DNA from: Acidicaldus organivorans | GTDB lineage: Bacteria; Pseudomonadota; Alphaproteobacteria; Acetobacterales; Acetobacteraceae | Reading direction: 5' to 3' | Length of the DNA stretch: 5,666 nucleotides | Assembly (NCBI GenBank): GCA_000759655.1 | Contig: JPYW01000887.1 | Coordinates: 1-5,666 of the forward strand | The notes under the pieces: generated by a model | Databases searched by the model: none | Told to the model about the DNA's origin: nothing | Seen by the model: only the letters and a program-made list of their open reading frames with translations | Shown here: positions 1 to 5,666 of the stretch, piece after piece | How positions within the stretch are numbered: the first letter of the stretch is position 1 | Layout of the letters: every line of letters begins with the position of its first letter | Made by a program: the position numbers and the translations under genes

Positions 1-38
1 GAGGGGGAAGGGGGGTATGAAAGAGCGCGGCGCGGGGC

Positions 39-67
39 TTGTCTTCCGGCGCGGCGCCAGTTATTAA
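39..67 (+). promoter_or_regulatory. Possible sigma-70-type promoter of the dehydratase gene
   Basis: TTGTCT at 39-44 resembles a -35 box and TATTAA at 62-67 resembles a -10 box, with a 17-base spacer. The -10 area lies in a short AT-rich island (61-72) that stands out from the GC-rich surroundings, just upstream of the only plus-strand gene. The -10 match is 4 of 6 bases, so this is a candidate only; no start-site evidence exists. A start near 74 would give a leader of about 45 bases. Confidence 0.3.
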
Positions 68-81
68 CTATACGGTGAGTT
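59..81. promoter_or_regulatory. Candidate repressor operator: three AGTT/AACT half-sites
   Basis: AGTTATTAACT at 59-69 is a perfect inverted repeat with 5-base arms around T64. The right arm contains AACT (66-69), which pairs again with AGTT at 78-81 across 8 bases. The result is three alternating half-sites overlapping the putative -10 box. Dyads of this kind next to a promoter are typical binding sites of TetR or similar dimeric repressors. That a protein binds here is inference, and arms this short can arise by chance in an AT-rich patch. Confidence 0.25.
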
Positions 82-102
82 CGTGTCAAGGGCTCCATTG
101 CC

Positions 103-109
103 GGAAAGG
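103..109 (+). promoter_or_regulatory. Ribosome binding site supporting the ATG at 120
   Basis: GGAAAGG lies 10 bases before the ATG at 120. The frame stays open upstream, with a possible TTG at 39 and GTG at 75. The Shine-Dalgarno match and the position of the conserved N-terminal strand 'AIATVCLSG' (residues 12-20) favour the ATG at 120 as the true start. Confidence 0.5.
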
Positions 110-119
110 CCCGCCTCCC

Positions 120-1976
120 ATGTCAAACCCCCATCCCTCGCCCCGCCGCCGCGCCATCGCCACCGTCTGCCTGAGCGGCACGCTTCCCGACAAGCTGGAG
201 GCCGCCGCCCTCGCCGGGTTCGACGCGGTGGAGATCTTCGAGCCCGACCTCCTCCTCTTCGACGGCACGGCGCGCGACGTCCGCCGCATCGCCGGCGATC
301 TCGGCCTCGAGATCGTGCTGCTCCAGCCGTTGCGCAATTTCGAGGGCCTGCCCGAGCCGAAACGGGCCCGCGCCTTCGCGCTCGCCGAACGCAAGTTCGA
401 TCTCATGGCGGAGCTCGGCACCGACCTCCTCCTCGTCTGCTCGAGCCTCGATGCGGAGGCGAGCGGCGATCGGGCGCGAATCGCCGCCGATCTCGCCGAA
501 CTCGCCGAACGCGCCGCCCGCCGCGGCTTGCGCATCGGCTACGAGGCGCTCGCTTTCGGCGCGCATATCCGGCACTGGCACGAGGCGTGGGAGGTGGTGC
601 AACGCGCCAACCATCCTGCCCTCGGCCTCATCCTCGACAGTTTCCACCTCTTCGCGCTCGGCGACGATCCTGCGCCGATCGCCGCCCTCCCCGGCGCGCG
701 CATCTTCTTCGTCCAGCTCGCCGATGCGCCGAAACTCACCCTCGACCCCATTTCCTGGAGCCGCCATTACCGCAACTTCCCCGGCCAGGGCGATTTCCCG
801 CTCGCGGGCTTCCTCCGCGCCGTGGCGGCGAGCGGCTATGCCGGCCCGCTCAGCCTCGAAGTGTTCAATGACGAGTTCCGGGCGAGCGCCCCCCGCCCCA
901 CCGCCCAGGATGCGATCCGCGGCCTGATCGCGCTCGAGGCCGAAGCCGGGCTCGCCCCGCTTCCCCCGCCCCCTGCCCTGGAGGGGGTCGGTTTCGTGGA
1001 ATTCGCCCTCGATCCTGGGGCGGCGGCGGAGACGGCGCGCCTCCTCACCACGCTCGGCTTCGCCCGGCTCGGCCACATCGCCGCCGAGCCGGGGGCCGAG
1101 GTCTATGGGGCGGGCGGCATCCGCTTCATCCTCAACACCGCCGCCGAGGGTCTCGCTCATGGCCATTTCCTCCGCCACGGCCCCTCGGTCGCCGCGCTCG
1201 GCCTCGTCGTCGATGACGCCGCGGCCACGCTGGCCCGCGCCGAGGGACTGCATGTCTCGCTCTGGCGCGAACCGTTGGGCGCCTTTTCCCTGCCCGCGCT
1301 GCGCGCCCCGGACGGGTTGCTCCTCTATCTCCTCGAAAAGGACGCGGTGGCGGGATTCTGGCAGGCGGCGTTGATCGCCGAGACGGCACCTAATCCACCG
1401 CCCGAGCCGCGCTGGGAACGGATCGATCATCTGGCGATCGCGCTCCCTGCCGGGGCGATGGACCGCTTCGTCCTCTTCTACCGGAGCGTCTTCGGCCTCC
1501 TCCCCGGCCCGCGCACCGACCTTCCCGACCGTTTCGGCCTCATCCAGAGCCGCCCTCTCGAGAACCGCGAGAAGACCTTCCGCCTGCCGCTCAACGTCTC
1601 GGAAAGCCCCGCCACCGCCACCGGCCGTTTCGTCGCCACTCACGGCCCCGGCGTGCAGCACATCGCGCTTGCCGCGCGCGACATCTTCGGCCTGGCCGAT
1701 TCGCTCTCCGCCCGCGGCTTCACCCCGCTTGCGGTCACGGCGAATTATTACGAGGACCTCGCCGCCGCCTCGGGTCTCGATGCGGCGGAGATCGCGAAGC
1801 TCGCGGCGCGTAACCTGCTCTATGACCGCGACGGAGGCGGCGAGTTCTACCACTTCTATTCGCCGGCCATACCGGGCGGGCTCTTCTTCGAGGGGCTCGA
1901 GCGGCGCGGCTATCAGGGCTATGGCGCGGCCAATGCGCCCTTCCGGCTTGCCGCGCAGCGGCGGGGCGAGAGGTAA
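120..1976 (+). CDS. quiC: 3-dehydroshikimate dehydratase, QuiC type (sugar-phosphate-isomerase-like domain fused to HPPD-like domain)
   Basis: This 618-residue protein should convert 3-dehydroshikimate to protocatechuate plus water, the step linking quinate/shikimate breakdown to the beta-ketoadipate pathway in the cytoplasm. The N-terminal half (about 10-275) is a TIM barrel of the xylose-isomerase/AP-endonuclease-2 fold. It opens with 'TVCLSGTLPDKLEAAA' and 'GFDAVEIFEPDLL', which match QuiC enzymes. Likely metal ligands are Glu142 (YEALAFG), Asp173 (LILDSFH), Gln199 (FFVQLADAP) and Glu247 (LSLEVFN). The C-terminal half (about 288-605) is a vicinal-oxygen-chelate unit like 4-hydroxyphenylpyruvate dioxygenase. 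Its first repeat is degenerate; the second keeps His437 (IDHLAIA), His514 (GPGVQHIALA) and Glu591 (LFFEGLERRG). The length fits the fusion family (about 620-635). Leucine codons are often CTC. No other quinate/shikimate genes lie in the window. Generic annotation may call it a bifunctional isomerase/4-hydroxyphenylpyruvate dioxygenase. The dehydratase assignment rests on family resemblance and is fairly secure. Confidence 0.92.
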   Translation: MSNPHPSPRRRAIATVCLSGTLPDKLEAAALAGFDAVEIFEPDLLLFDGTARDVRRIAGDLGLEIVLLQPLRNFEGLPEPKRARAFALAERKFDLMAELGTDLLLVCSSLDAEASGDRARIAADLAELAERAARRGLRIGYEALAFGAHIRHWHEAWEVVQRANHPALGLILDSFHLFALGDDPAPIAALPGARIFFVQLADAPKLTLDPISWSRHYRNFPGQGDFPLAGFLRAVAASGYAGPLSLEVFNDEFRASAPRPTAQDAIRGLIALEAEAGLAPLPPPPALEGVGFVEFALDPGAAAETARLLTTLGFARLGHIAAEPGAEVYGAGGIRFILNTAAEGLAHGHFLRHGPSVAALGLVVDDAAATLARAEGLHVSLWREPLGAFSLPALRAPDGLLLYLLEKDAVAGFWQAALIAETAPNPPPEPRWERIDHLAIALPAGAMDRFVLFYRSVFGLLPGPRTDLPDRFGLIQSRPLENREKTFRLPLNVSESPATATGRFVATHGPGVQHIALAARDIFGLADSLSARGFTPLAVTANYYEDLAAASGLDAAEIAKLAARNLLYDRDGGGEFYHFYSPAIPGGLFFEGLERRGYQGYGAANAPFRLAAQRRGER

Positions 1977-1983
1977 GGCTAAG

Positions 1984-2002
1984 GCTGAGCTGCTTTCTCA
2001 GC
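1984..2002. terminator. Weak hairpin at the convergent gene junction
   Basis: GCTGAG (1984-1989) and CTCAGC (1997-2002) form a 6-base stem with a 7-base loop, extendable by one G-T pair (1983/2003). It sits between the stop codons of the two converging genes and overlaps the last codons of the TetR gene. No T-run follows on either strand, so it is not a canonical intrinsic terminator. It may act as a weak bidirectional stop or an RNA-end stabiliser. Confidence 0.25.
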
Positions 2003-2753
2003 TGCACTTCCCCGAAGGCTCCGAAACGGCGGGAGCGTGATCTTCCCTCTCGGAGGGTGCGCTTTCGAGGAAGGCGAGGATCGCCGCGATCACCATGCTG
2101 CGATGGCGCGCGGTGATCTCGGGGTCGGCGAGGTCGATCGCGAAATTCGCCGAGAAAGTGTAGAAATTGGAGAGCCGGTAGAAGGAGAGCGCCGAGATCA
2201 TCAGGTGCAGGTCGAGCGGATCGACGCTTCGACGGAACACGCCCTGCCGCCGCCCCGCTTCCAGAATGCGGGCGAGCGAGGTGATCGCCGGGATGTTGCG
2301 GTCGCGCAGGATGCGCGCGGTGCGCACATAGCTTCCGTGATGGATGTTCTCGATCATCACCAGGCGGACGAATTCGGGATGCTGGTGATGATAGTCGAAC
2401 GTGGCGCCGACGAGGCGCGCCATTGCCTCCCGCGCATCCGCCGCTTCGAGCGCGATCCGGCTCTCCACCTCGCGGATCCCGGCATAGGCGCGGGCCAGCA
2501 CTTCTTCGTAGAGCCCCTTCTTGCTGCCGAAATAATAGTAGATCATCCGCTTGGTGGTGCGGGTGCGCGCCGCGATCGCATCGACCCGCGCCCCGGAGAG
2601 GCCACGGCTTGCGAACTCCTCCTGGGCGGCGCGCAGGATGTCCTCGCGGGTGCGGGCGGGATCGCGCTTGCGCTCGCGCCGCGCCGAGGCGGCGTCGGCG
2701 GACGGCTGGGGGGAGCTCTCGCAAGCCTCCTTCATCCTGAGCTCGTCTTTCAT
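1998..2753 (-). CDS. TetR/AcrR-family transcriptional regulator
   Basis: This 251-residue DNA-binding protein is most likely a ligand-responsive dimeric repressor. Residues 35-80 form the TetR N-terminal domain: 'TREDILRAAQEEFASRGLSG', then the helix-turn-helix 'VDAIAARTRTTKRMIYYYF' and 'GSKKGLYEEVL'. Residues 85-230 are the helical ligand and dimer domain; segments such as 'HPEFVRLVMIENIHHG' and 'DPLDLHLMISALSFYRLSN' recall a RutR/NicS-like subset, but that subgroup call is tentative. Residues 1-33 are a polar extension rich in Ser, Ala and Arg. The ATG at 2753 is chosen because it lies 7 bases after the stop of the upstream MotB-like gene; the ATG at 2735 (245 residues) is a real alternative, and neither has a strong Shine-Dalgarno. 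The frame stays open to 2849, but starts there would overlap the upstream gene and are unlikely. It has no room for its own proximal promoter, so it is probably co-transcribed with the envelope genes. Its target and ligand are unknown; the convergent dehydratase gene is a candidate. Confidence 0.88.
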   Translation of the reverse strand: MKDELRMKEACESSPQPSADAASARRERKRDPARTREDILRAAQEEFASRGLSGARVDAIAARTRTTKRMIYYYFGSKKGLYEEVLARAYAGIREVESRIALEAADAREAMARLVGATFDYHHQHPEFVRLVMIENIHHGSYVRTARILRDRNIPAITSLARILEAGRRQGVFRRSVDPLDLHLMISALSFYRLSNFYTFSANFAIDLADPEITARHRSMVIAAILAFLESAPSEREDHAPAVSEPSGKCS

Positions 2754-2760
2754 TTCGGGC

Positions 2761-3909
2761 TCAGCGGTCGGTGAGGCGGAGCTCGATGCGGCGGTTCTTG
2801 GCATAGTCCTCCTCGCTGTCGCCTTTGGCGATCGGCTGATAATCGGCAAACGCCGCCGCCGCCAGATGTTCAGGCGGGATGCCCTCGGCGATGAGGAGCT
2901 TGACCACGTTGATCGCCCGCTGCGCAGAGAGCTCCCAGTTCGAGGGGAACTGCCCGCCGATCACCTTGTGATGGTCGGCATGCCCATCGACGCGGAGGAT
3001 CCAGGGGAGATCGGGCGGGATCTCGCGGGCGATGTCCTTGAGGGTGCTCGCCAGTTTCTGGATCTCCTCCACCCCCTCGGGGGTGAGATCGGCCGAGCCC
3101 AGCGGAAACAGCACCTCGCTCTGGAAGACGAAACGGTCGCCCACGATCTGGATGCCGGGCCGGTTGGCGAGCACCTCGCGCAGGCGGCCAAAGAACTCGG
3201 AGCGATAGCGCTGGAGTTCCTCGACCTTGGCGGCGAGCGCGGCGTTGAGCCGCGCCCCGAGATTGGCGATCTCCACGTCCTTGGCCTTGGAGGCCTCTTC
3301 GGCGGCGGCGAGGGCGGTTTGCAGGCTGCCGAGCTGGGCGCGGAGCTCCTCGAGCTGGCGGTTGAGAAGGGCGATCTGGGCCCGCGCGCTATCCGAGAAA
3401 TTCTTCTCCTGGGCGAGTTCGGCGGCCATCGCCGCTTTCTGCTCGGCCTCGGTGGTGGCCCGCGCCGCCGCCTCTTCGGCCTTCTTTTCGAGCTCGTCAC
3501 GGAGCGCGGTGAGGGCGGCGATCTGTTCGGAGAGTTTGGCGGCCTCCGCGGCCTTGGCGTCGCGCTCGCCGCTGAGTTTGGCGATCTCCGCCTCCTTCGC
3601 GGCAAGGCTCTCGGCGAGCGCGGTGCGGGCCTGCTGGGCTTCCGACAGCGCGCGGGAGAGGGTCGCCACCCGCATCTCGAGTTCGTGCGACTTGCTCTTC
3701 TCAAGGGCGAGCGTGTCGGCGAGCGCCGAGATCTTGGCGTTGAGCTGATCGAGGGCCCGGGTGCGGTTGGAGAGGATGACGGAAAGGGCGATCTCGGCGC
3801 TGACGAAGACGAGGAGGACGAAGATCGTCGTCATCAGCAGCGTGGAGAGCGCATCGACATAGCCGGGCCACGGGTTCAGCCCTTCATGGAGGGGACGGCG
3901 GCGCAACAT
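2761..3909 (-). CDS. MotB-like membrane-anchored peptidoglycan-binding protein (OmpA C-terminal domain, long coiled coil)
   Basis: This 382-residue protein is probably the cell-wall-binding stator-type partner of the channel protein encoded just upstream. A short cytoplasmic N-terminus leads into one membrane helix (about 20-47). The segment 'NPWPGYVDALSTLL' aligns with the MotB anchor, placing Asp19 where MotB has its proton-carrying Asp. Residues about 50-240 are a charged, Ala/Glu/Leu-rich heptad-like region, a long periplasmic coiled coil. Residues about 255-380 form an OmpA domain: 'FPLGSADLTPEG', 'RVDGHADHH' and 'NWELSAQRA'. Asp312 and Arg331 match the Asp/Arg pair that binds diaminopimelate in OmpA/MotB proteins. 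It starts at the ATG at 3909, 33 bases after the channel gene's stop; GGAG lies 11 bases upstream, a slightly long spacing. Flagellar MotB is usually shorter between anchor and OmpA domain, and no flagellar genes are nearby, so motB is not assigned. I recall similar proteins as a conserved, poorly characterised alphaproteobacterial family annotated only as peptidoglycan-binding. Confidence 0.88.
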   Translation of the reverse strand: MLRRRPLHEGLNPWPGYVDALSTLLMTTIFVLLVFVSAEIALSVILSNRTRALDQLNAKISALADTLALEKSKSHELEMRVATLSRALSEAQQARTALAESLAAKEAEIAKLSGERDAKAAEAAKLSEQIAALTALRDELEKKAEEAAARATTEAEQKAAMAAELAQEKNFSDSARAQIALLNRQLEELRAQLGSLQTALAAAEEASKAKDVEIANLGARLNAALAAKVEELQRYRSEFFGRLREVLANRPGIQIVGDRFVFQSEVLFPLGSADLTPEGVEEIQKLASTLKDIAREIPPDLPWILRVDGHADHHKVIGGQFPSNWELSAQRAINVVKLLIAEGIPPEHLAAAAFADYQPIAKGDSEEDYAKNRRIELRLTDR

Positions 3910-3942
3910 GGCGGTCTCGGCTCCGCGGGGTGAGGGAAAGGC

Positions 3943-5103
3943 TCATTTCTGCGGCTCTTCGGCGAGCGCGGCGATGGTGCGGGTGAGGAGGCGGATGTCG
4001 GAGCGGATCTCGCTCGTGCTCTGCTGGCGGCCCTGTTCGATCTCGTGGGCGAGCCGTTGCAGGGTGAGTTCGATGTTGCGCAGATGGGCGCGACTCACGT
4101 CATCGCCGGCATCGAAACGGAGATCGGCGAGGCGCTGCAGGGTGGGGGCGAGCGCGGCCTGGGTTTCGGCGATGCGCAGCATGAGCTGCTGCTGGGTGCG
4201 CATCGTATCGGAAAGCACGCTCACCTTTTCGGCCAGAGCCTGCATCGCCTGATTGATCAGGGCGCGCCCCTCCTCGCCGCGCGCCAGCAGGCGCTGGAGC
4301 TGTTCCATGTTCTCCGCGGTCTGCTCGAGGAGGGACTGCACATAGACCGGGATCGAGCCCTCGCCGTCGGGCCCCGTCGGGCCGGCCCCGAGCCGGGTGA
4401 GGCTGGCCAGCCATTCTTCGAGTTCGTTGAAGAAACGGTTTTGCGCCTGCCCCGCGGTGAGGTCGAGGAAGCCTAGGATCAGCGACCCGGCGAGCCCGAA
4501 CATCGAGGCGGAAAAGGCCATACCCATGCCGTGCAGCGGTTTTTGCAGGCCGGACTTGAGCTGATCGAACAGGGCGGCGACATCGGTGTTGGTGCCGACC
4601 TGCATGCCGCCGATCACGTCGCCCACCGCGCCCACCGTGTGCAACAGGCCCCAGAAGGTGCCGAGCAGGCCGAGGAAGATGAGAAGCGCCGTCATGTAAC
4701 GCGAAAGTTCGCGGCTCTCATCGAGGCGGCTTGCGATCGAATCGAGGATGCTCCGCATCGCTTGCGGCGAGAGGGTGAAGCGCTCGCTCGCTCCCTCATA
4801 TCCTTTGGCCCGCCGCGCGGCGAGCATATTGGCCATCGGCGCCAAAAGACGCGGCATGGGCAGCGTGGAAAGCCGGGGGCGATTGGTGCGGAAGGTCTCG
4901 ACCCAGGTCACTTCGGGAGAAAGCCGGATCACCTGCCGGAGGTTCCAGACGATGCCGAAGAGGAGGACGGCGAGGATCAGGCTGTTGAGGACGGGATTGT
5001 TCTGGAAGGCGAGTTCGAGGGTGGGAAACAGGAGAGCGGCGACCCCGAGGGCGAGCGCAAGGAAGAGGATCATGCGCAGGAGGTAGAGGGTCGGCCGGGT
5101 CAT
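3943..5103 (-). CDS. MotA/TolQ/ExbB-family proton channel protein with C-terminal coiled-coil tail
   Basis: This 386-residue inner-membrane protein is probably the pentameric channel subunit that works with the MotB-like protein downstream. There are four likely membrane helices: about 9-33, 38-55, 138-158 and 190-214. A cytoplasmic loop of about 80 residues lies between helices 2 and 3. Helix 3 carries 'GLLGTFWGL', closely matching the ExbB/TolQ 'GLFGTVWGI' motif, with Thr149 at the conserved channel Thr. Helix 4 'AFSASMFGL' aligns with ExbB 'ALIATAIGL', putting Ser200 at the second channel Thr, so the hydroxyl is kept. Residues about 252-386 form a Gln/Leu/Glu-rich cytoplasmic coiled-coil tail that TolQ and ExbB lack. 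The ATG at 5103 is chosen because GAGG lies 10 bases upstream and the following 'TLYLLRMILFLALALG' begins helix 1; the frame is open to 5229 but would overlap the upstream gene. There are 19 bases to the preceding stop. MotA, TolQ or ExbB symbols would overstate what is known. Confidence 0.88.
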   Translation of the reverse strand: MTRPTLYLLRMILFLALALGVAALLFPTLELAFQNNPVLNSLILAVLLFGIVWNLRQVIRLSPEVTWVETFRTNRPRLSTLPMPRLLAPMANMLAARRAKGYEGASERFTLSPQAMRSILDSIASRLDESRELSRYMTALLIFLGLLGTFWGLLHTVGAVGDVIGGMQVGTNTDVAALFDQLKSGLQKPLHGMGMAFSASMFGLAGSLILGFLDLTAGQAQNRFFNELEEWLASLTRLGAGPTGPDGEGSIPVYVQSLLEQTAENMEQLQRLLARGEEGRALINQAMQALAEKVSVLSDTMRTQQQLMLRIAETQAALAPTLQRLADLRFDAGDDVSRAHLRNIELTLQRLAHEIEQGRQQSTSEIRSDIRLLTRTIAALAEEPQK

Positions 5104-5122
5104 GGGGCGGGATCCTCGTCTC

Positions 5123-5666
5123 TCAGGGAGCAAGCGGGTTGGCGGCAGAGGGCGCCGGAGTGTGCATGCCCTGCTTGGAGGGGCTCTGGCTGGACGGCAC
5201 CTGAGTGGGGGGCGTCGGCACGGCGCCATTGCCGGGCAGGGCGGAAGGGGGCGTGGGTGGAGGTGGGGCGGCGGCGACGGCTGCCGTCGAGGTCGTCACC
5301 ACGAGATCGACGCGATCGGGCGGGCCCTCTGTCGCGGAGGTGCCGAGGGCGCGCACATAGATGCGGGTGGAGGGCACGCCCTGCTGCATGAGCACCGCGC
5401 GCGCGGCGAGCGCCCGATCGAGCGAGAGGCGGCGCGGCGTGGAGGGATCGTCCTTCGGCCCGCTCGCATAGGCGATGACATAGACCACCTCCGCCGGGTT
5501 TTTGGCGACTTCCGCTCCGATCTCGCGGAGTGCGGCATCGGTCGCCGGATTGAGATCGGCGCTGCCCGGGGCGAAGGTGAGCCGTGTGCCGCCCGGAACG
5601 TGCAGCACCTCGCCCACCGCGGAGGCGACCACCGGCGGAGGCGGGGGCGGCACGTTGGGATGGGCG
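5123..5666 (-). CDS. OmpA-family protein with proline-rich C-terminus (5' end outside window)
   Basis: About 180 C-terminal residues are visible. A GTG at 5653 could start a 176-residue product, but the frame stays open to the window edge (encoding Ala-His-Pro-Asn before a run of prolines), so the gene almost certainly begins beyond it. From the edge, residues 5-11 are Pro-rich and about 20-124 form an OmpA-like domain: 'LTFAPGSADLNPATDAAL', 'VVYVIAYASG', 'RRLSLDRALAARAVL' and 'RIYVRALG'. Residues 130-180 are a Pro/Ala/Ser-rich low-complexity tail. The LSxxRA arginine is kept, but the usual GHxD segment reads 'AYASG', so the diaminopimelate-binding Asp is missing. Similar 'YASG...RRLSLSRA' segments occur, as I recall, in alphaproteobacterial OmpA-family proteins, so this may be a family trait rather than decay. 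A signal peptide or membrane anchor cannot be seen here. It precedes the channel gene by 19 bases in the same direction and is likely part of the same envelope complex or pathway. Confidence 0.75.
   Translation of the reverse strand, partial: AHPNVPPPPPPVVASAVGEVLHVPGGTRLTFAPGSADLNPATDAALREIGAEVAKNPAEVVYVIAYASGPKDDPSTPRRLSLDRALAARAVLMQQGVPSTRIYVRALGTSATEGPPDRVDLVVTTSTAAVAAAPPPPTPPSALPGNGAVPTPPTQVPSSQSPSKQGMHTPAPSAANPLAP

Noticed and set aside
48..58. GC palindrome (GGCGC-G-GCGCC) as a terminator of an upstream gene
   Set aside because: The symmetric centre leaves a loop too small for the full stem. The following bases are mixed rather than a T-run, and such palindromes are common in GC-rich DNA.
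120..182. Twin-arginine signal peptide in the dehydratase (RRRAIATV)
   Set aside because: No hydrophobic stretch follows. The segment after the arginines is the first strand of the TIM barrel, and the enzyme family is cytoplasmic.
123..1853. 576-codon open frame antisense to the dehydratase gene
   Set aside because: Its translation is Arg/Glu/Gly-rich without recognisable domains. Long antisense frames are expected in GC-rich genes with strong third-position bias, and the sense frame has clear family motifs.
2754..2849. TetR start at 2849 giving 283 residues
   Set aside because: It would overlap the end of the MotB-like coding region by about 90 bases, and the added residues are low-complexity and not part of the TetR fold.
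2551..3933. 460-codon plus-strand open frame across the MotB-like gene
   Set aside because: It is a low-complexity shadow of the coiled-coil coding region, while the minus strand encodes a coherent membrane helix, coiled coil and OmpA domain.
2761..5103. Complete Zorya defence system
   Set aside because: Only a ZorA/ZorB-like architecture is seen. No ZorC, ZorD or ZorE gene is present in the window, and the next downstream gene is a TetR regulator followed by a catabolic enzyme.
4531..5391. 286-codon plus-strand open frame opposite the channel gene
   Set aside because: It is composed of charged low-complexity sequence and spans two real minus-strand genes; no motif supports it.

Overview
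This 5.7 kb window is GC-rich and densely coding. It looks like part of an alphaproteobacterial chromosome. The evidence is the high GC with G/C-ending codons, a QuiC-type fusion enzyme, and a MotB-like protein with the N-terminal pattern 'WPGYVDALSTLL', which I associate with alphaproteobacteria. Rhodospirillales/Acetobacteraceae is a reasonable guess but is not proven by the sequence. No rRNA, tRNA, CRISPR array, insertion sequence or attachment site was seen.

Layout: bases 1-119 are non-coding and hold a possible sigma-70-type promoter and AGTT/AACT half-sites. On the plus strand, 120-1976 encodes one large enzyme, a two-domain 3-dehydroshikimate dehydratase (QuiC type). It feeds quinate/shikimate-derived carbon into protocatechuate and the beta-ketoadipate route. 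Everything from 1998 to the right edge lies on the minus strand and reads as one tightly packed gene run. In transcription order this is the 3' part of an OmpA-domain protein with a proline-rich tail (partial, runs off the window), a MotA/TolQ/ExbB-type inner-membrane channel subunit, a MotB-like protein with one membrane anchor, a long periplasmic coiled coil and a C-terminal OmpA peptidoglycan-binding domain, and a TetR-family repressor. The gaps are 19, 33 and 7 bases. The plus-strand enzyme and the minus-strand run converge with only 21 bases between their stop codons.

How they may work together: the channel protein and the MotB-like protein carry the residues expected of a proton-driven 5:2-type motor (Thr149 and Ser200 in the channel subunit, Asp19 in the MotB-like anchor). 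The MotB-like protein also keeps the Asp/Arg pair that holds peptidoglycan. They therefore probably form an ion-driven complex spanning the inner membrane and cell wall, distinct from flagellar MotAB and from Tol/Exb. The partial upstream OmpA-like protein may be a third component. The architecture recalls ZorAB of the Zorya anti-phage system, but no Zorya effector gene (ZorC, ZorD or ZorE) is visible, so a housekeeping envelope role is more likely. The TetR gene could regulate the envelope genes, the convergent dehydratase gene, or both; the sequence does not decide this.
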